Source: Singulisphaera sp. GP187 (GTDB lineage Bacteria > Planctomycetota > Phycisphaerae > Phycisphaerales > SM1A02). From it: a DNA stretch of 5,458 bases. The position numbers were made by a program, and so were the translations under genes. A model generated the notes under the pieces. It did no database searches. It was not told where the DNA came from and saw only the letters and a list, made by a program, of their open reading frames with translations. Where the stretch lies: NCBI GenBank assembly GCA_945896765.1, contig CAMDEL010000119.1:1-5458 (forward strand). The letters are read 5' to 3'. Shown here piece by piece: positions 1-5,458 of this stretch (the stretch's first letter is position 1; each line of letters opens with the position of its first letter).

Positions 1-468
1 AGTGCGCCCGCGGGTGTGACCATTCGATCTTGGAAGACGAATGATCGAACATCATTGGAAGAATTGCTTGAAGCAACTTATGTCGACTCGCTCGATTGCC
101 CTGGACTTGCAGAGATGAGAAAAACATCAGACATTCTTGATGGCCACATTAGTACTGGAATCGTCGGTCCCAAAAAATGGCTGATTGCCGAAGTTGATGG
201 CGTGCCATCTGGAGTTTCGTTGATGAGTGAAATTCCAGTTTCGAATTGCATCGAGGTTGTTTATTTTGGGCTTGCTCCAAATGCACGAGGACGCGGAGTT
301 GGGGGATACTTACTCGACCATGCACTTGGAATTATCCAAGATGGCGGCGGTCAATCGGTCGCGCTTGCCTGTGACGAATTGAATCATCCTGCAATGCGCC
401 TCTATCGATCGCGCGGATTTGCTTTGAGACTGCGCCGATCAGCATTGATCGGTCGTGTTGGAAATTAA
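1..468 (+). CDS. GNAT-family N-acetyltransferase, probably 5'-truncated by the window edge
   Basis: Likely transfers an acetyl group from acetyl-CoA to an amine; the substrate cannot be told. Counting from the GTG at 16, the GNAT core is clear: a beta4 strand VVYFGL (residues 81-86), the acetyl-CoA pyrophosphate loop RGRGVG (91-96) after APNA, and the C-terminal motif NHPAMRLYRSRGF (123-135), where the Asn and Tyr typical of the family are visible. The stretch SLDCPGL (25-31) followed by a GH pair (43-44) resembles a GNAT type I associate with planctomycetes, whose members often carry a further N-terminal domain; this is from memory, not a search. The frame is open to base 1 (SAPAG precedes VTIR) and the GTG at 16 has no Shine-Dalgarno sequence, so the true start probably lies upstream. 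A complete 150-residue protein starting at 16 is the alternative. It ends with TAA at 466-468, co-directional with dnaA but 356 bases from it. Confidence 0.82.
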   Translation, partial: SAPAGVTIRSWKTNDRTSLEELLEATYVDSLDCPGLAEMRKTSDILDGHISTGIVGPKKWLIAEVDGVPSGVSLMSEIPVSNCIEVVYFGLAPNARGRGVGGYLLDHALGIIQDGGGQSVALACDELNHPAMRLYRSRGFALRLRRSALIGRVGN

Positions 469-487
469 AAACCGAGATTCCCACGAC

Positions 488-508
488 TTATCCACCCTCC
501 GTGGACAA
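488..508. promoter_or_regulatory. Inverted pair of DnaA-box-like sequences
   Basis: TTATCCACC (488-496) differs from the DnaA box consensus TTATNCACA at the last base only. On the opposite strand, bases 500-508 read TTGTCCACG, with two differences. The two face each other across three bases, so the centre also forms a 5-bp hairpin TCCAC/GTGGA with a CCTCC loop. DnaA commonly binds upstream of its own gene, for autoregulation or at an origin, which fits this position. The alternative is an imperfect intrinsic terminator for the acetyltransferase gene: the hairpin is followed by a T7 tract, but six bases away rather than directly. Confidence 0.4.
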
Positions 509-606
509 ATCTTTTTTTGAGCCTTCGAAATATTTTTTTTGCGTTCATATCGCCCTTCATTTACGGCATTTAGCGTTTCAGGGCGAAAAACTTCACGCGT
601 AGTCGG

Positions 607-634
607 TCGAAAAAGTCTTGAAGTGAGATATATT
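607..634 (+). promoter_or_regulatory. Weak sigma-70-like promoter candidate for dnaA
   Basis: TATATT (629-634) matches five of six bases of the -10 consensus. TCGAAA (607-612), 16 bases upstream, matches four of six of the -35 consensus. Transcription would start near 641 and give a leader of about 185 bases before the chosen dnaA start. This is read by eye in an AT-leaning stretch and could easily be chance. Confidence 0.2.
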
Positions 635-815
635 TCTCCTGCCGCAACTCAAGGAAGAGTGTGCGAACCTCTGGAAGCAATTCGCTTCTCCCGATGAGTC
701 CCGACTCTGACTGGAGCGAATCGCGACGAAGGCTGGCGTGGAAGGATCCGTCATAAAAACTTGGGTGAACTGGGATCACTGGTCGAACCTATCGACTCGG
801 GCGATCTCCTTGTCT

Positions 816-819
816 GGAG
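816..819 (+). promoter_or_regulatory. Ribosome binding site deciding the dnaA start
   Basis: GGAG lies five bases before the ATG at 825. The same frame is open further upstream to a GTG at 738, but the 29 extra residues do not resemble a DnaA N-terminus and that GTG lacks a Shine-Dalgarno sequence. The ATG at 825 is therefore preferred. Confidence 0.55.
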
Positions 820-824
820 TCTTG

Positions 825-2306
825 ATGCACCACACTTCTGCCGCCGTCGATTGCGCTCCCGACTCGACCAGCACCATACTGCAGGCTCTTCGCAGCGCAC
901 TGAGACAACGCCTCGGAGCGCGAAAATACGAATTATGGTTTCAAGACAATGCACAAATCGATCTCTGCTCTGGAGCGATTTGCGTGACAGCTCAAACACA
1001 ATTTGCCGCCGATTGGATCGATCGTCACTTTCGACTGGACTTGCTTGAAATCTCTCGAACGCTAGCGATCGAAGAACCACAAGTGACCATGCGTGTTCAA
1101 TCGAGCGCCGCGCAGACTGCCAAGCCTCAAGCAGTCGCCGCTGAGGCCGAAAATTTCGAATGTGCAACGACTTTGAAAAGCCAGACCGATCCCAAGATGC
1201 CAACAATGACTGCACGGAAAATCTCGAATTCCGTGCGGCGAGAGGATTCTGGCGCTGGCTGGAAGCGATTTGACGATTTCCTGGTCGCCGCGCCAAATCG
1301 CTTGGCATATGAGAGCGCTCGACAAGTTGCCGAAGTCGAAAGTGACCCACTGCGACTTTTGTTTCTGCACGGTTCCTGCGGAGTGGGAAAGACACATCTC
1401 TTGCAATCGATTTGCAGGCGCTTTCGTGAGCGGCATCCCGAAGCAAAGGTGCGATATGCAACGGGCGAACAATTCACAAACGAATTTATCTCTGCGATTC
1501 GCGAAGACAACATTGAACAATTTCGTCGCAAGACCAGAAGGCTCGACCTTCTCGTCATAGATGACGTTCATTTCTTGGGCAACAAGACCGCGACTCAATC
1601 CGAGTGCCTCCACACAATCGATGCAATTGGATTTCATGGAGCGCGCATGGTGCTTGCGTCTGACGCGCATCCGCGGCAAATTGCAAAGTTTAGCGCTGCG
1701 CTCGTCAGCAGATTTTTGTCTGGAATGGTGGTGAAGGTCGATGACCCGGATCGTGCAACACGCGTTGCATTGGCGTCTCAGTTTGCGCAACGACGTGGAC
1801 TGGTGCTGCCTGCAGCCGCAATCGAAACACTCGTGGATCGTGCTGGAACGAGCGTTCGAGAAATCGAAGGTGCCGTCATGACCATCGCAGCAGTGCATTC
1901 CTTGGGCGGAATTGAAATGGGCAATGGACAAATCTTGGTCGAACGCGCACTTGGAAAAGTGACGACTTCCCATGTTGGTCGACCTGTTCGAGTCGCTGAG
2001 ATTTTGCAAGCGGTGTGCACGACAACTGGGGTTGAACGGGAAGACCTCGTTGGAATTGGCCGGCATCGCAGAGTCGTGACTGCACGCGGTCTTGCTGCAC
2101 ATCTTGCACGTGAAATGACGACTCTTTCCTTCCCCGAGATTGCGACTGCTCTAGGTCGATCCAGCCACTCCACAATTCACGCAGCCGCAGCACGCTATCG
2201 AAACATGATCGATCGATCCGAGTTACTTTCGGCTCGCAACGACCAGTTGACCGCGGCAGATCTGAGTGAACGGACGCGGCGCGAGGTCCTGCGCGTGCGT
2301 GCCTGA
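825..2306 (+). CDS. dnaA: Chromosomal replication initiator protein DnaA
   Basis: Cytoplasmic AAA+ ATPase that binds DnaA boxes, oligomerises on oriC and opens the duplex; it also acts as a transcription factor. The 493-residue product has all four domains. Domain I is about 16-85, with the usual W-F and FAADWI elements. Domain II is a variable linker, about 90-145. Domain III is the AAA+ core: Walker A GSCGVGKT (183-190), Walker B LLVIDD (242-247), sensor 1 LASD (277-280), an SRF arginine finger (295-297) and sensor 2 VREIEG (344-349). Domain IV is about 385-465, ending in the helix-turn-helix. Two departures stand out by hand alignment to E. coli DnaA. The box VII arginine (E. coli R281) is Ala, within AALVSRF. 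The signature GGRDHTT is GRSSHST (444-450), with Asp433 and Thr435 equivalents now Ser, while the R399, P423 and H434 equivalents remain. Identity is secure; whether the signature reflects lineage or altered box recognition is open. Confidence 0.97.
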   Translation: MHHTSAAVDCAPDSTSTILQALRSALRQRLGARKYELWFQDNAQIDLCSGAICVTAQTQFAADWIDRHFRLDLLEISRTLAIEEPQVTMRVQSSAAQTAKPQAVAAEAENFECATTLKSQTDPKMPTMTARKISNSVRREDSGAGWKRFDDFLVAAPNRLAYESARQVAEVESDPLRLLFLHGSCGVGKTHLLQSICRRFRERHPEAKVRYATGEQFTNEFISAIREDNIEQFRRKTRRLDLLVIDDVHFLGNKTATQSECLHTIDAIGFHGARMVLASDAHPRQIAKFSAALVSRFLSGMVVKVDDPDRATRVALASQFAQRRGLVLPAAAIETLVDRAGTSVREIEGAVMTIAAVHSLGGIEMGNGQILVERALGKVTTSHVGRPVRVAEILQAVCTTTGVEREDLVGIGRHRRVVTARGLAAHLAREMTTLSFPEIATALGRSSHSTIHAAAARYRNMIDRSELLSARNDQLTAADLSERTRREVLRVRA

Positions 2307-2341
2307 GTGGTTTTCGCCATAGATTCGTTACACTTCGAGTC

Positions 2342-3865
2342 GTGCCACTTCAGAGATTCATAACCCATAGATTTCTTCGACCCTTCATGAGTGTGATCAT
2401 GCTGAGCGGAATGTTTTTCTGCGTTTCAACGGCATCCGCACAATACACACGAACAGATCACTTCGATGCAGCAGTATTGACGTTGCATCGTTGCACTGCT
2501 CCTTCGAACACAGGAGAGCAGCATGCGCTGATTGTCTCTCTTCGCGCACTCAACGACCAAACTTTACGACCATTTTTTTTATCACTCACGAAGTCCACAA
2601 ATTGGAGTTCGAGAGTCGATGGAATGCTTGGACTTGCAGAACTCTCGACACAACGCAACATTGATATTACGTTGCTCAATCAACTTTCTATCGAAGATCG
2701 ATCGACCGTTCTTCGAAATGCAGTTGGGTTTCGACTCATCCAACCAGAAACGATTCGAGAAATACTAAAAACAAAAGACTTGCCACTTCTTGACCTTGTC
2801 GTTCTCAATGCAGAATTGCACCGCATTGGAAAAAAGTTTCCGGGTACTGGGTTGGAAAATGCGGTCACAGATCCTTCAGATGAAATTTCTGGACTCGCAG
2901 CAGCATTACTGCTTGAAATTGGCAACGATTCTCCCTGGAAAATTTTCGCGGCACAACTTGCGACCCGCTCGCCGGAGATCCGCAATGTGGCCATCCAAGA
3001 ATTGGCGCGCGCTGTCCAGTTGTATTGCATTCGTGCATCGATCGCACCAATCGTCGAGATTGTGCAGGATCCTTCTTACACCGTGCCGACGAGAATGATC
3101 GTCACTGGTGCGGCACTTGCATTGGATCCAGTCATTGGGCGGACGGAATGGCGCAAATTCACGGCACAAGAGCGTGGGCAGTCTGCGGTTGTTCGCGCCG
3201 GTCTGCAATTGATGTCGCAAGAAAAAATAGCAGAGGCAGGCTTGGGATCTTCGCTTCGAAACGGAGAACCACTTGTCGAAGCGATTGCGGATGCGATCGA
3301 AGCAAATGCTTCTGGAGATCCCAACGCGCTTGCCTCGGCATTGGAGGTCGTAATCGATCGCGCGAATCGGCCAAGTGCCGAATGGGCGGTCAGGCGCGCC
3401 GCATCTTTACCTCCTCCACTTGCAGCACAAGTTTGGAAACACTTGCTCGTCTTGTTTTTGACTGCGCCACCAAACTCAACTGCAATTTCAGGGGTCGTAC
3501 TCGACTGCGCAAGCCGACTGGCGTTGGTTGATACGGATACGATTGAAAATCTCATCAAGGTCGCAGCCAATGAACGACAACTACAAGAAATTTTGATTCT
3601 TGCGCTTTGTAATGCTGCCTCACCTGAAGCTGCCGCCGTCGCCGAGCGTGTTCGCGGAACCCTCTCTCGACGCGGTGATGCATTAGCAATCCTTGCCATC
3701 GCTCGTGGAAAACCGACGCTTGCTCCTGACCTTCTGCAAGAACTTGGAATCGTCGCCGCGGGTGGTGGCGATCTCGACCCAACACTCCTCGTACAAGCTG
3801 CATGGCTCTTTGCACGTCACAGTGGTAGAGCAGATCAAGCACTTTTAAAAATTGAAAACAAATGA
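2342..3865 (+). CDS. Exported helical-repeat (HEAT-like) protein of unknown function
   Basis: I do not recognise a named family. The 507-residue product begins with a convincing signal peptide: an Arg-rich n-region (RFITHRFLRPF), a hydrophobic core (MSVIMLSGMFFCV) and a signal peptidase I site ASA|Q after residue 33, so the mature protein should be outside the cytoplasmic membrane. No second membrane segment is evident. The rest is rich in Leu, Ala, Ile and Glu, in alternating amphipathic helices with short turns such as DPSDE, SPEIRN and DPSY, clearest at 90-265, which suggests a HEAT- or armadillo-like solenoid for protein contacts. No catalytic motif is seen. The GTG at 2342 is chosen because starting at ATG 2387 would drop the basic n-region; neither has a good Shine-Dalgarno sequence. 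It follows dnaA by 35 bases with no terminator visible and overlaps the next gene by ATGA, so co-transcription is likely. Confidence 0.75.
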   Translation: MPLQRFITHRFLRPFMSVIMLSGMFFCVSTASAQYTRTDHFDAAVLTLHRCTAPSNTGEQHALIVSLRALNDQTLRPFFLSLTKSTNWSSRVDGMLGLAELSTQRNIDITLLNQLSIEDRSTVLRNAVGFRLIQPETIREILKTKDLPLLDLVVLNAELHRIGKKFPGTGLENAVTDPSDEISGLAAALLLEIGNDSPWKIFAAQLATRSPEIRNVAIQELARAVQLYCIRASIAPIVEIVQDPSYTVPTRMIVTGAALALDPVIGRTEWRKFTAQERGQSAVVRAGLQLMSQEKIAEAGLGSSLRNGEPLVEAIADAIEANASGDPNALASALEVVIDRANRPSAEWAVRRAASLPPPLAAQVWKHLLVLFLTAPPNSTAISGVVLDCASRLALVDTDTIENLIKVAANERQLQEILILALCNAASPEAAAVAERVRGTLSRRGDALAILAIARGKPTLAPDLLQELGIVAAGGGDLDPTLLVQAAWLFARHSGRADQALLKIENK

Positions 3866-5034
3866 AATACGACATTCCACTGGGAAAACCTGACCTGACT
3901 GACGCCGACCGTGAAGCAGTCCTTGCGACACTTCAAGGTTCACGCTTGACTATGGGAAGCGCGCTGCTGGAATTTGAGGCTCACATTGCGTCTGTCGTTC
4001 GACGGCCATTCGCCATCGGCGTATCGAGTGCTGGAGCAGGAATGGAAATCTGCCTTCGCGCGCTTGGTATTGGCGCAGGTGACGAGGTCCTTGTTCCATC
4101 CCTCTCATTTTCTTCGAATGTGAATTCCGTCATCTCAGTAGGAGCGACGCCAGTCTTCGTCGACTGTGATCCGCGCACTTTGAATATGAACGTGGCTCAC
4201 GCCGAATCGAAAGTGACGGCGAAGACACGCGCAGTCATCGGTGTTCCAGTCCTTGGAAATCCAGCGGGCTTGCCAGAGCTCATCGCGTTCTGCTCACGCT
4301 TTGAGATTCCAATGGTCGAGCATGCGGCGGAAGGGCTTGGATCAACGATCGGCAGCGACAATGTTGGCAAGTTCGGTCGCCTGAGCGTCTTTGGATTTGG
4401 ACCCAATCGACCGATCTCCGCAGGCGAAGGCGGTGCGATTGTGACACATGACGACCGACTTGCTGCAGCATGTCGCGCACTTCGCAATCAAGGCCGCGTT
4501 GATCGCCAGAGTTTTCCAAATCAGTCGCAGGACCTTGGAATGCTGATGGCGTTTTCGGGAATGGGATACGACGCGCGGCTCGCTGAACCTTTAGCCGCAC
4601 TCGCTTCAAGCCAGTTGCGTCGCCTTGATGAAATTCGCTCGCTGCGCTTGGAAATTGCAGCCGCATATACACGCGCTTTGGGCGGGCACCCAGATTTGAT
4701 TCTGCCAAATGTGATGGAAAATTCTCAGATCTGCTGGCCTCTCTTTTGGGTTCGACTCTCTGATCGATTTGGCGTTCACGATCGTGATGCGCTCATCGAT
4801 GGATTGCATCGACATGACATCGGCGCTGCGAATCACTATCCCCCATCGCATCTATTGCCACACGTCCAAAAAATGTTTGGCACAAAGGTTGGAGATTGCC
4901 CCACTGCAGAGTCCATAGGTGATCGGATGCTGACTCTGCCGATGTATACATCCATGCGAGCACGCGAAGTTGGACTCGTCTGCCAAGCGCTTGAAATTGT
5001 TCTCTCGCGCGCTGGTATCGAACGGTCGTCTTAA
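3862..5034 (+). CDS. DegT/DnrJ/EryC1/StrS-family protein lacking the PLP lysine; likely pseudo-aminotransferase
   Basis: The family normally consists of PLP-dependent aminotransferases or dehydratases acting on nucleotide-linked keto-sugars for surface glycans or antibiotics. The 390-residue length is normal and the family pattern runs end to end: IPLGKPDLTD (5-14), GDEVLVPSLSF (73-83), GATPVFVDCDP (94-104), GEGGAIVT (188-195), RNQG, and a C-terminal YPPSHLLP and LTLPMY. By hand alignment to ArnB the cofactor site is changed at four places. The Schiff-base Lys is Arg183 (PNR for PNK, codon CGA). The Asp that contacts the pyridine nitrogen is His154 (EHAAEGLG for EDAA). The phosphate-binding Ser is Gly178, and the phosphate-loop Thr is Gly58. 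The frame is intact and the rest conserved, so this looks like selected divergence, not decay. The start overlaps the upstream stop as ATGA, with no clear Shine-Dalgarno sequence, implying translational coupling. A ColD-like enzyme without lysine is the main alternative to a non-catalytic role; ColD, however, uses His there and keeps the Asp. Confidence 0.88.
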   Translation: MKYDIPLGKPDLTDADREAVLATLQGSRLTMGSALLEFEAHIASVVRRPFAIGVSSAGAGMEICLRALGIGAGDEVLVPSLSFSSNVNSVISVGATPVFVDCDPRTLNMNVAHAESKVTAKTRAVIGVPVLGNPAGLPELIAFCSRFEIPMVEHAAEGLGSTIGSDNVGKFGRLSVFGFGPNRPISAGEGGAIVTHDDRLAAACRALRNQGRVDRQSFPNQSQDLGMLMAFSGMGYDARLAEPLAALASSQLRRLDEIRSLRLEIAAAYTRALGGHPDLILPNVMENSQICWPLFWVRLSDRFGVHDRDALIDGLHRHDIGAANHYPPSHLLPHVQKMFGTKVGDCPTAESIGDRMLTLPMYTSMRAREVGLVCQALEIVLSRAGIERSS

Positions 5035-5038
5035 CCCT

Positions 5039-5099
5039 CGCACAGAATCCGTACTCTCGCACAGAATCCCACGCACAGAATCCCACGCACAGAATCCGT
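5039..5099. repeat. Short tandem repeat, four copies of CGCACAGAATCC
   Basis: Exact 12-base copies start at 5039, 5058, 5072 and 5086. The last three are spaced at 14 bases (unit CGCACAGAATCCCA); the first is 19 bases before the second. The first and fourth copies are both followed by GT, the inner two by CA. The array starts four bases after the stop of the DegT-family gene and ends 35 bases before the tRNA. No internal dyad or coding frame is apparent. Confidence 0.9.
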
Positions 5100-5104
5100 C
5101 GCGT

Positions 5105-5120
5105 GATCGACATTTCGATC
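5105..5120. repeat. Small perfect hairpin between the repeat array and the tRNA
   Basis: GATCGA and TCGATC form a perfect 6-bp stem around a CATT loop. It sits between the convergent DegT-family gene and the tRNA and could help end transcription from either side, but no T-run follows it on the + strand and on the - strand the T-run precedes it. GATC-rich words are common throughout this window, so chance is possible. Confidence 0.35.
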
Positions 5121-5133
5121 GGCTTCGAGAAAA

Positions 5134-5205
5134 AGCCACCCATGGGACTCGAACCCACGACCTATGCTTTACGAAAGCATTGCTCTACCACTGAGCTAGG
5201 GTGGC
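5134..5205 (-). tRNA. tRNA-Thr (anticodon CGU)
   Basis: Read on the - strand, the full cloverleaf is present. The acceptor arm GCCACCC/GGGTGGC pairs fully (5199-5205 with 5135-5141). The D-arm is GCTC/GAGC with loop AGTGGTA. The anticodon stem is ATGCT/AGCAT around loop TTCGTAA, giving anticodon CGT, which reads the Thr codon ACG. The variable loop has five bases, and the T-arm is GTGGG/CCCAT with loop TTCGAGT, including one G-U pair. The discriminator base is U. CCA is not encoded and must be added after transcription. The acceptor stem is followed directly by a T5 run (including the discriminator), which may help termination. A - strand protein gene lies upstream at 5326 onward. Confidence 0.97.
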
Positions 5206-5221
5206 GTAACGCTGAAACAAC

Positions 5222-5269
5222 CGGATTTCCAACCCGATTTCCAAACCGATTTCCAACCCGATTTCCAAA
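5222..5269. repeat. Short tandem repeat, four 12-base units of CCGATTTCCAAM
   Basis: Units start at 5222, 5234, 5246 and 5258, all containing GATTTCCAA. The last base alternates C, A, C, A, so the array is also a 24-base dimer present twice with a single difference (G at 5223, where the others have C). It lies 17 bases upstream of the tRNA on the tRNA's strand, where its promoter should be. It could therefore affect tRNA expression or simply be an expansion by slippage. Confidence 0.92.
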
Positions 5270-5291
5270 CAGGGCCTGAATGATAACGGAG

Positions 5292-5318
5292 TCGCCATGA
5301 AACCAATTTAAATGGCGA
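5292..5318. terminator. Inverted repeat downstream of the - strand partial gene
   Basis: TCGCCAT (5292-5298) and ATGGCGA (5312-5318) are perfect 7-base inverted repeats around a 13-base AT-rich loop. It begins eight bases past the stop of the - strand gene, where a terminator would lie. However, no T-run follows on the - strand, so a classic intrinsic terminator is not shown; an RNA 3' stabilising stem or a protein-binding dyad are alternatives. Confidence 0.35.
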
Positions 5319-5325
5319 AGCCTCT

Positions 5326-5458
5326 TTATTTCTTTGGTGCCAGAATCAACTTCACGACCTCGGATGTTGGCAGACCAAGTGCGCCAAACGCTTGACCAGC
5401 TGCATCTGCGGTTGAACCAGACGAATCTTGAATCAGCGTACGAAGCGATTCGATCTGG
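5326..5458 (-). CDS. C-terminal end of an unidentified protein (5' end beyond the window)
   Basis: Read on the - strand from base 5457, 43 residues are visible before a TAA at 5326-5328: they begin QIESLRTLIQDSSGS and end EVVKLILAPKK. The middle is Ala- and Gly-rich (TADAAGQAFGALGLP), and the tail is a short hydrophobic helix with a basic end. I do not recognise the family, and no catalytic motif is seen. The case for a real gene rests on the sensible composition, the open frame to the window edge and the inverted repeat just after the stop. Its position upstream of the tRNA on the same strand would allow readthrough into the tRNA. Confidence 0.65.
   Translation of the reverse strand, partial: QIESLRTLIQDSSGSTADAAGQAFGALGLPTSEVVKLILAPKK

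Larger units (their letters stand above)
469..824. other. Intergenic region upstream of dnaA; candidate DnaA-binding or origin region
   Basis: This 356-base gap holds no convincing + strand gene. Its left part has an inverted pair of DnaA-box-like sequences (488-508) followed by a T7 tract (512-518) and a T8 tract (533-540), giving a short AT-rich segment. The right part (570-779) has a 69-codon - strand reading frame starting with GTG that I do not accept as a gene without further support. A weak promoter candidate lies at 607-634. Only two imperfect boxes are seen, fewer than a classical oriC cluster, so origin function is a possibility rather than a call. The region could equally be just a terminator for the upstream gene plus the dnaA leader. 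Confidence 0.5.

Noticed and set aside
738..824. Upstream extension of dnaA to the GTG at 738
   Set aside because: The extra 29 residues do not resemble a DnaA N-terminus, and the ATG at 825 has GGAG at a good distance.
751..1461. 236-codon open frame on the - strand inside dnaA
   Set aside because: It lies antisense to the certain dnaA coding region, has an Arg/Ser-rich composition typical of an antisense reading of this codon usage, and shows no domain.
1062..2102. 346-codon open frame on the - strand inside dnaA
   Set aside because: It is fully antisense to the DnaA AAA+ core, rich in Cys, His and Ser without any motif, and best explained as a codon-usage shadow.
3076..3699. 207-codon open frame on the - strand inside the helical-repeat gene
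   Set aside because: It has a low-complexity Ala/Ser/Arg composition and is antisense to a frame with a clear signal peptide and helical pattern.
5039..5269. CRISPR array or mobile-element ends around the tRNA
   Set aside because: The repeats are 12-14 bases and almost spacerless, there are no cas, integrase or transposase genes, and no duplicated tRNA 3' end is visible.
1..5458. Frequent GATC and TCGATC words (about 48 GATC by hand count, roughly twice chance)
   Set aside because: They are spread over the genes and not clustered at the dnaA leader, so they look like a genome-wide word preference rather than a local site array.

Overview
The window looks like an ordinary bacterial chromosome segment built around dnaA. 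It probably comes from a divergent lineage such as Planctomycetota. That guess rests on an unusual DnaA DNA-binding signature (GRSSHST instead of GGRDHTT), poor Shine-Dalgarno sequences, and an acetyltransferase of a type I associate with planctomycetes. It is an inference; nothing in the window fixes the taxon.

Layout on the + strand: the 3' part of a GNAT acetyltransferase gene (to 468); a 356-base gap (469-824) with an inverted pair of DnaA-box-like sequences, two T-tracts and a weak promoter candidate; dnaA (825-2306); after 35 bases, an exported helical-repeat (HEAT-like) protein of unknown function (2342-3865); then, overlapping it by 4 bases, a DegT/DnrJ/EryC1/StrS-family protein (3862-5034). 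The last three genes are co-directional and tightly packed, so they may be one transcript. The ATGA overlap makes translational coupling of the last two likely.

On the - strand: a tRNA-Thr with anticodon CGU (5134-5205) and the C-terminal end of an unrecognised protein (5326 to the window edge). Two unrelated short tandem arrays bracket the tRNA: 12/14-base units at 5039-5099 and four 12-base units at 5222-5269.

The most notable feature is the DegT-family protein. It keeps the fold-level sequence of a sugar aminotransferase, but four positions that normally hold PLP are changed, including the Schiff-base lysine (Arg183) and the aspartate facing the pyridine nitrogen (His154). It is probably a pseudoenzyme or has a non-PLP role, possibly tied to the exported helical-repeat protein encoded with it. 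No mobile element, CRISPR array or defence system is visible.
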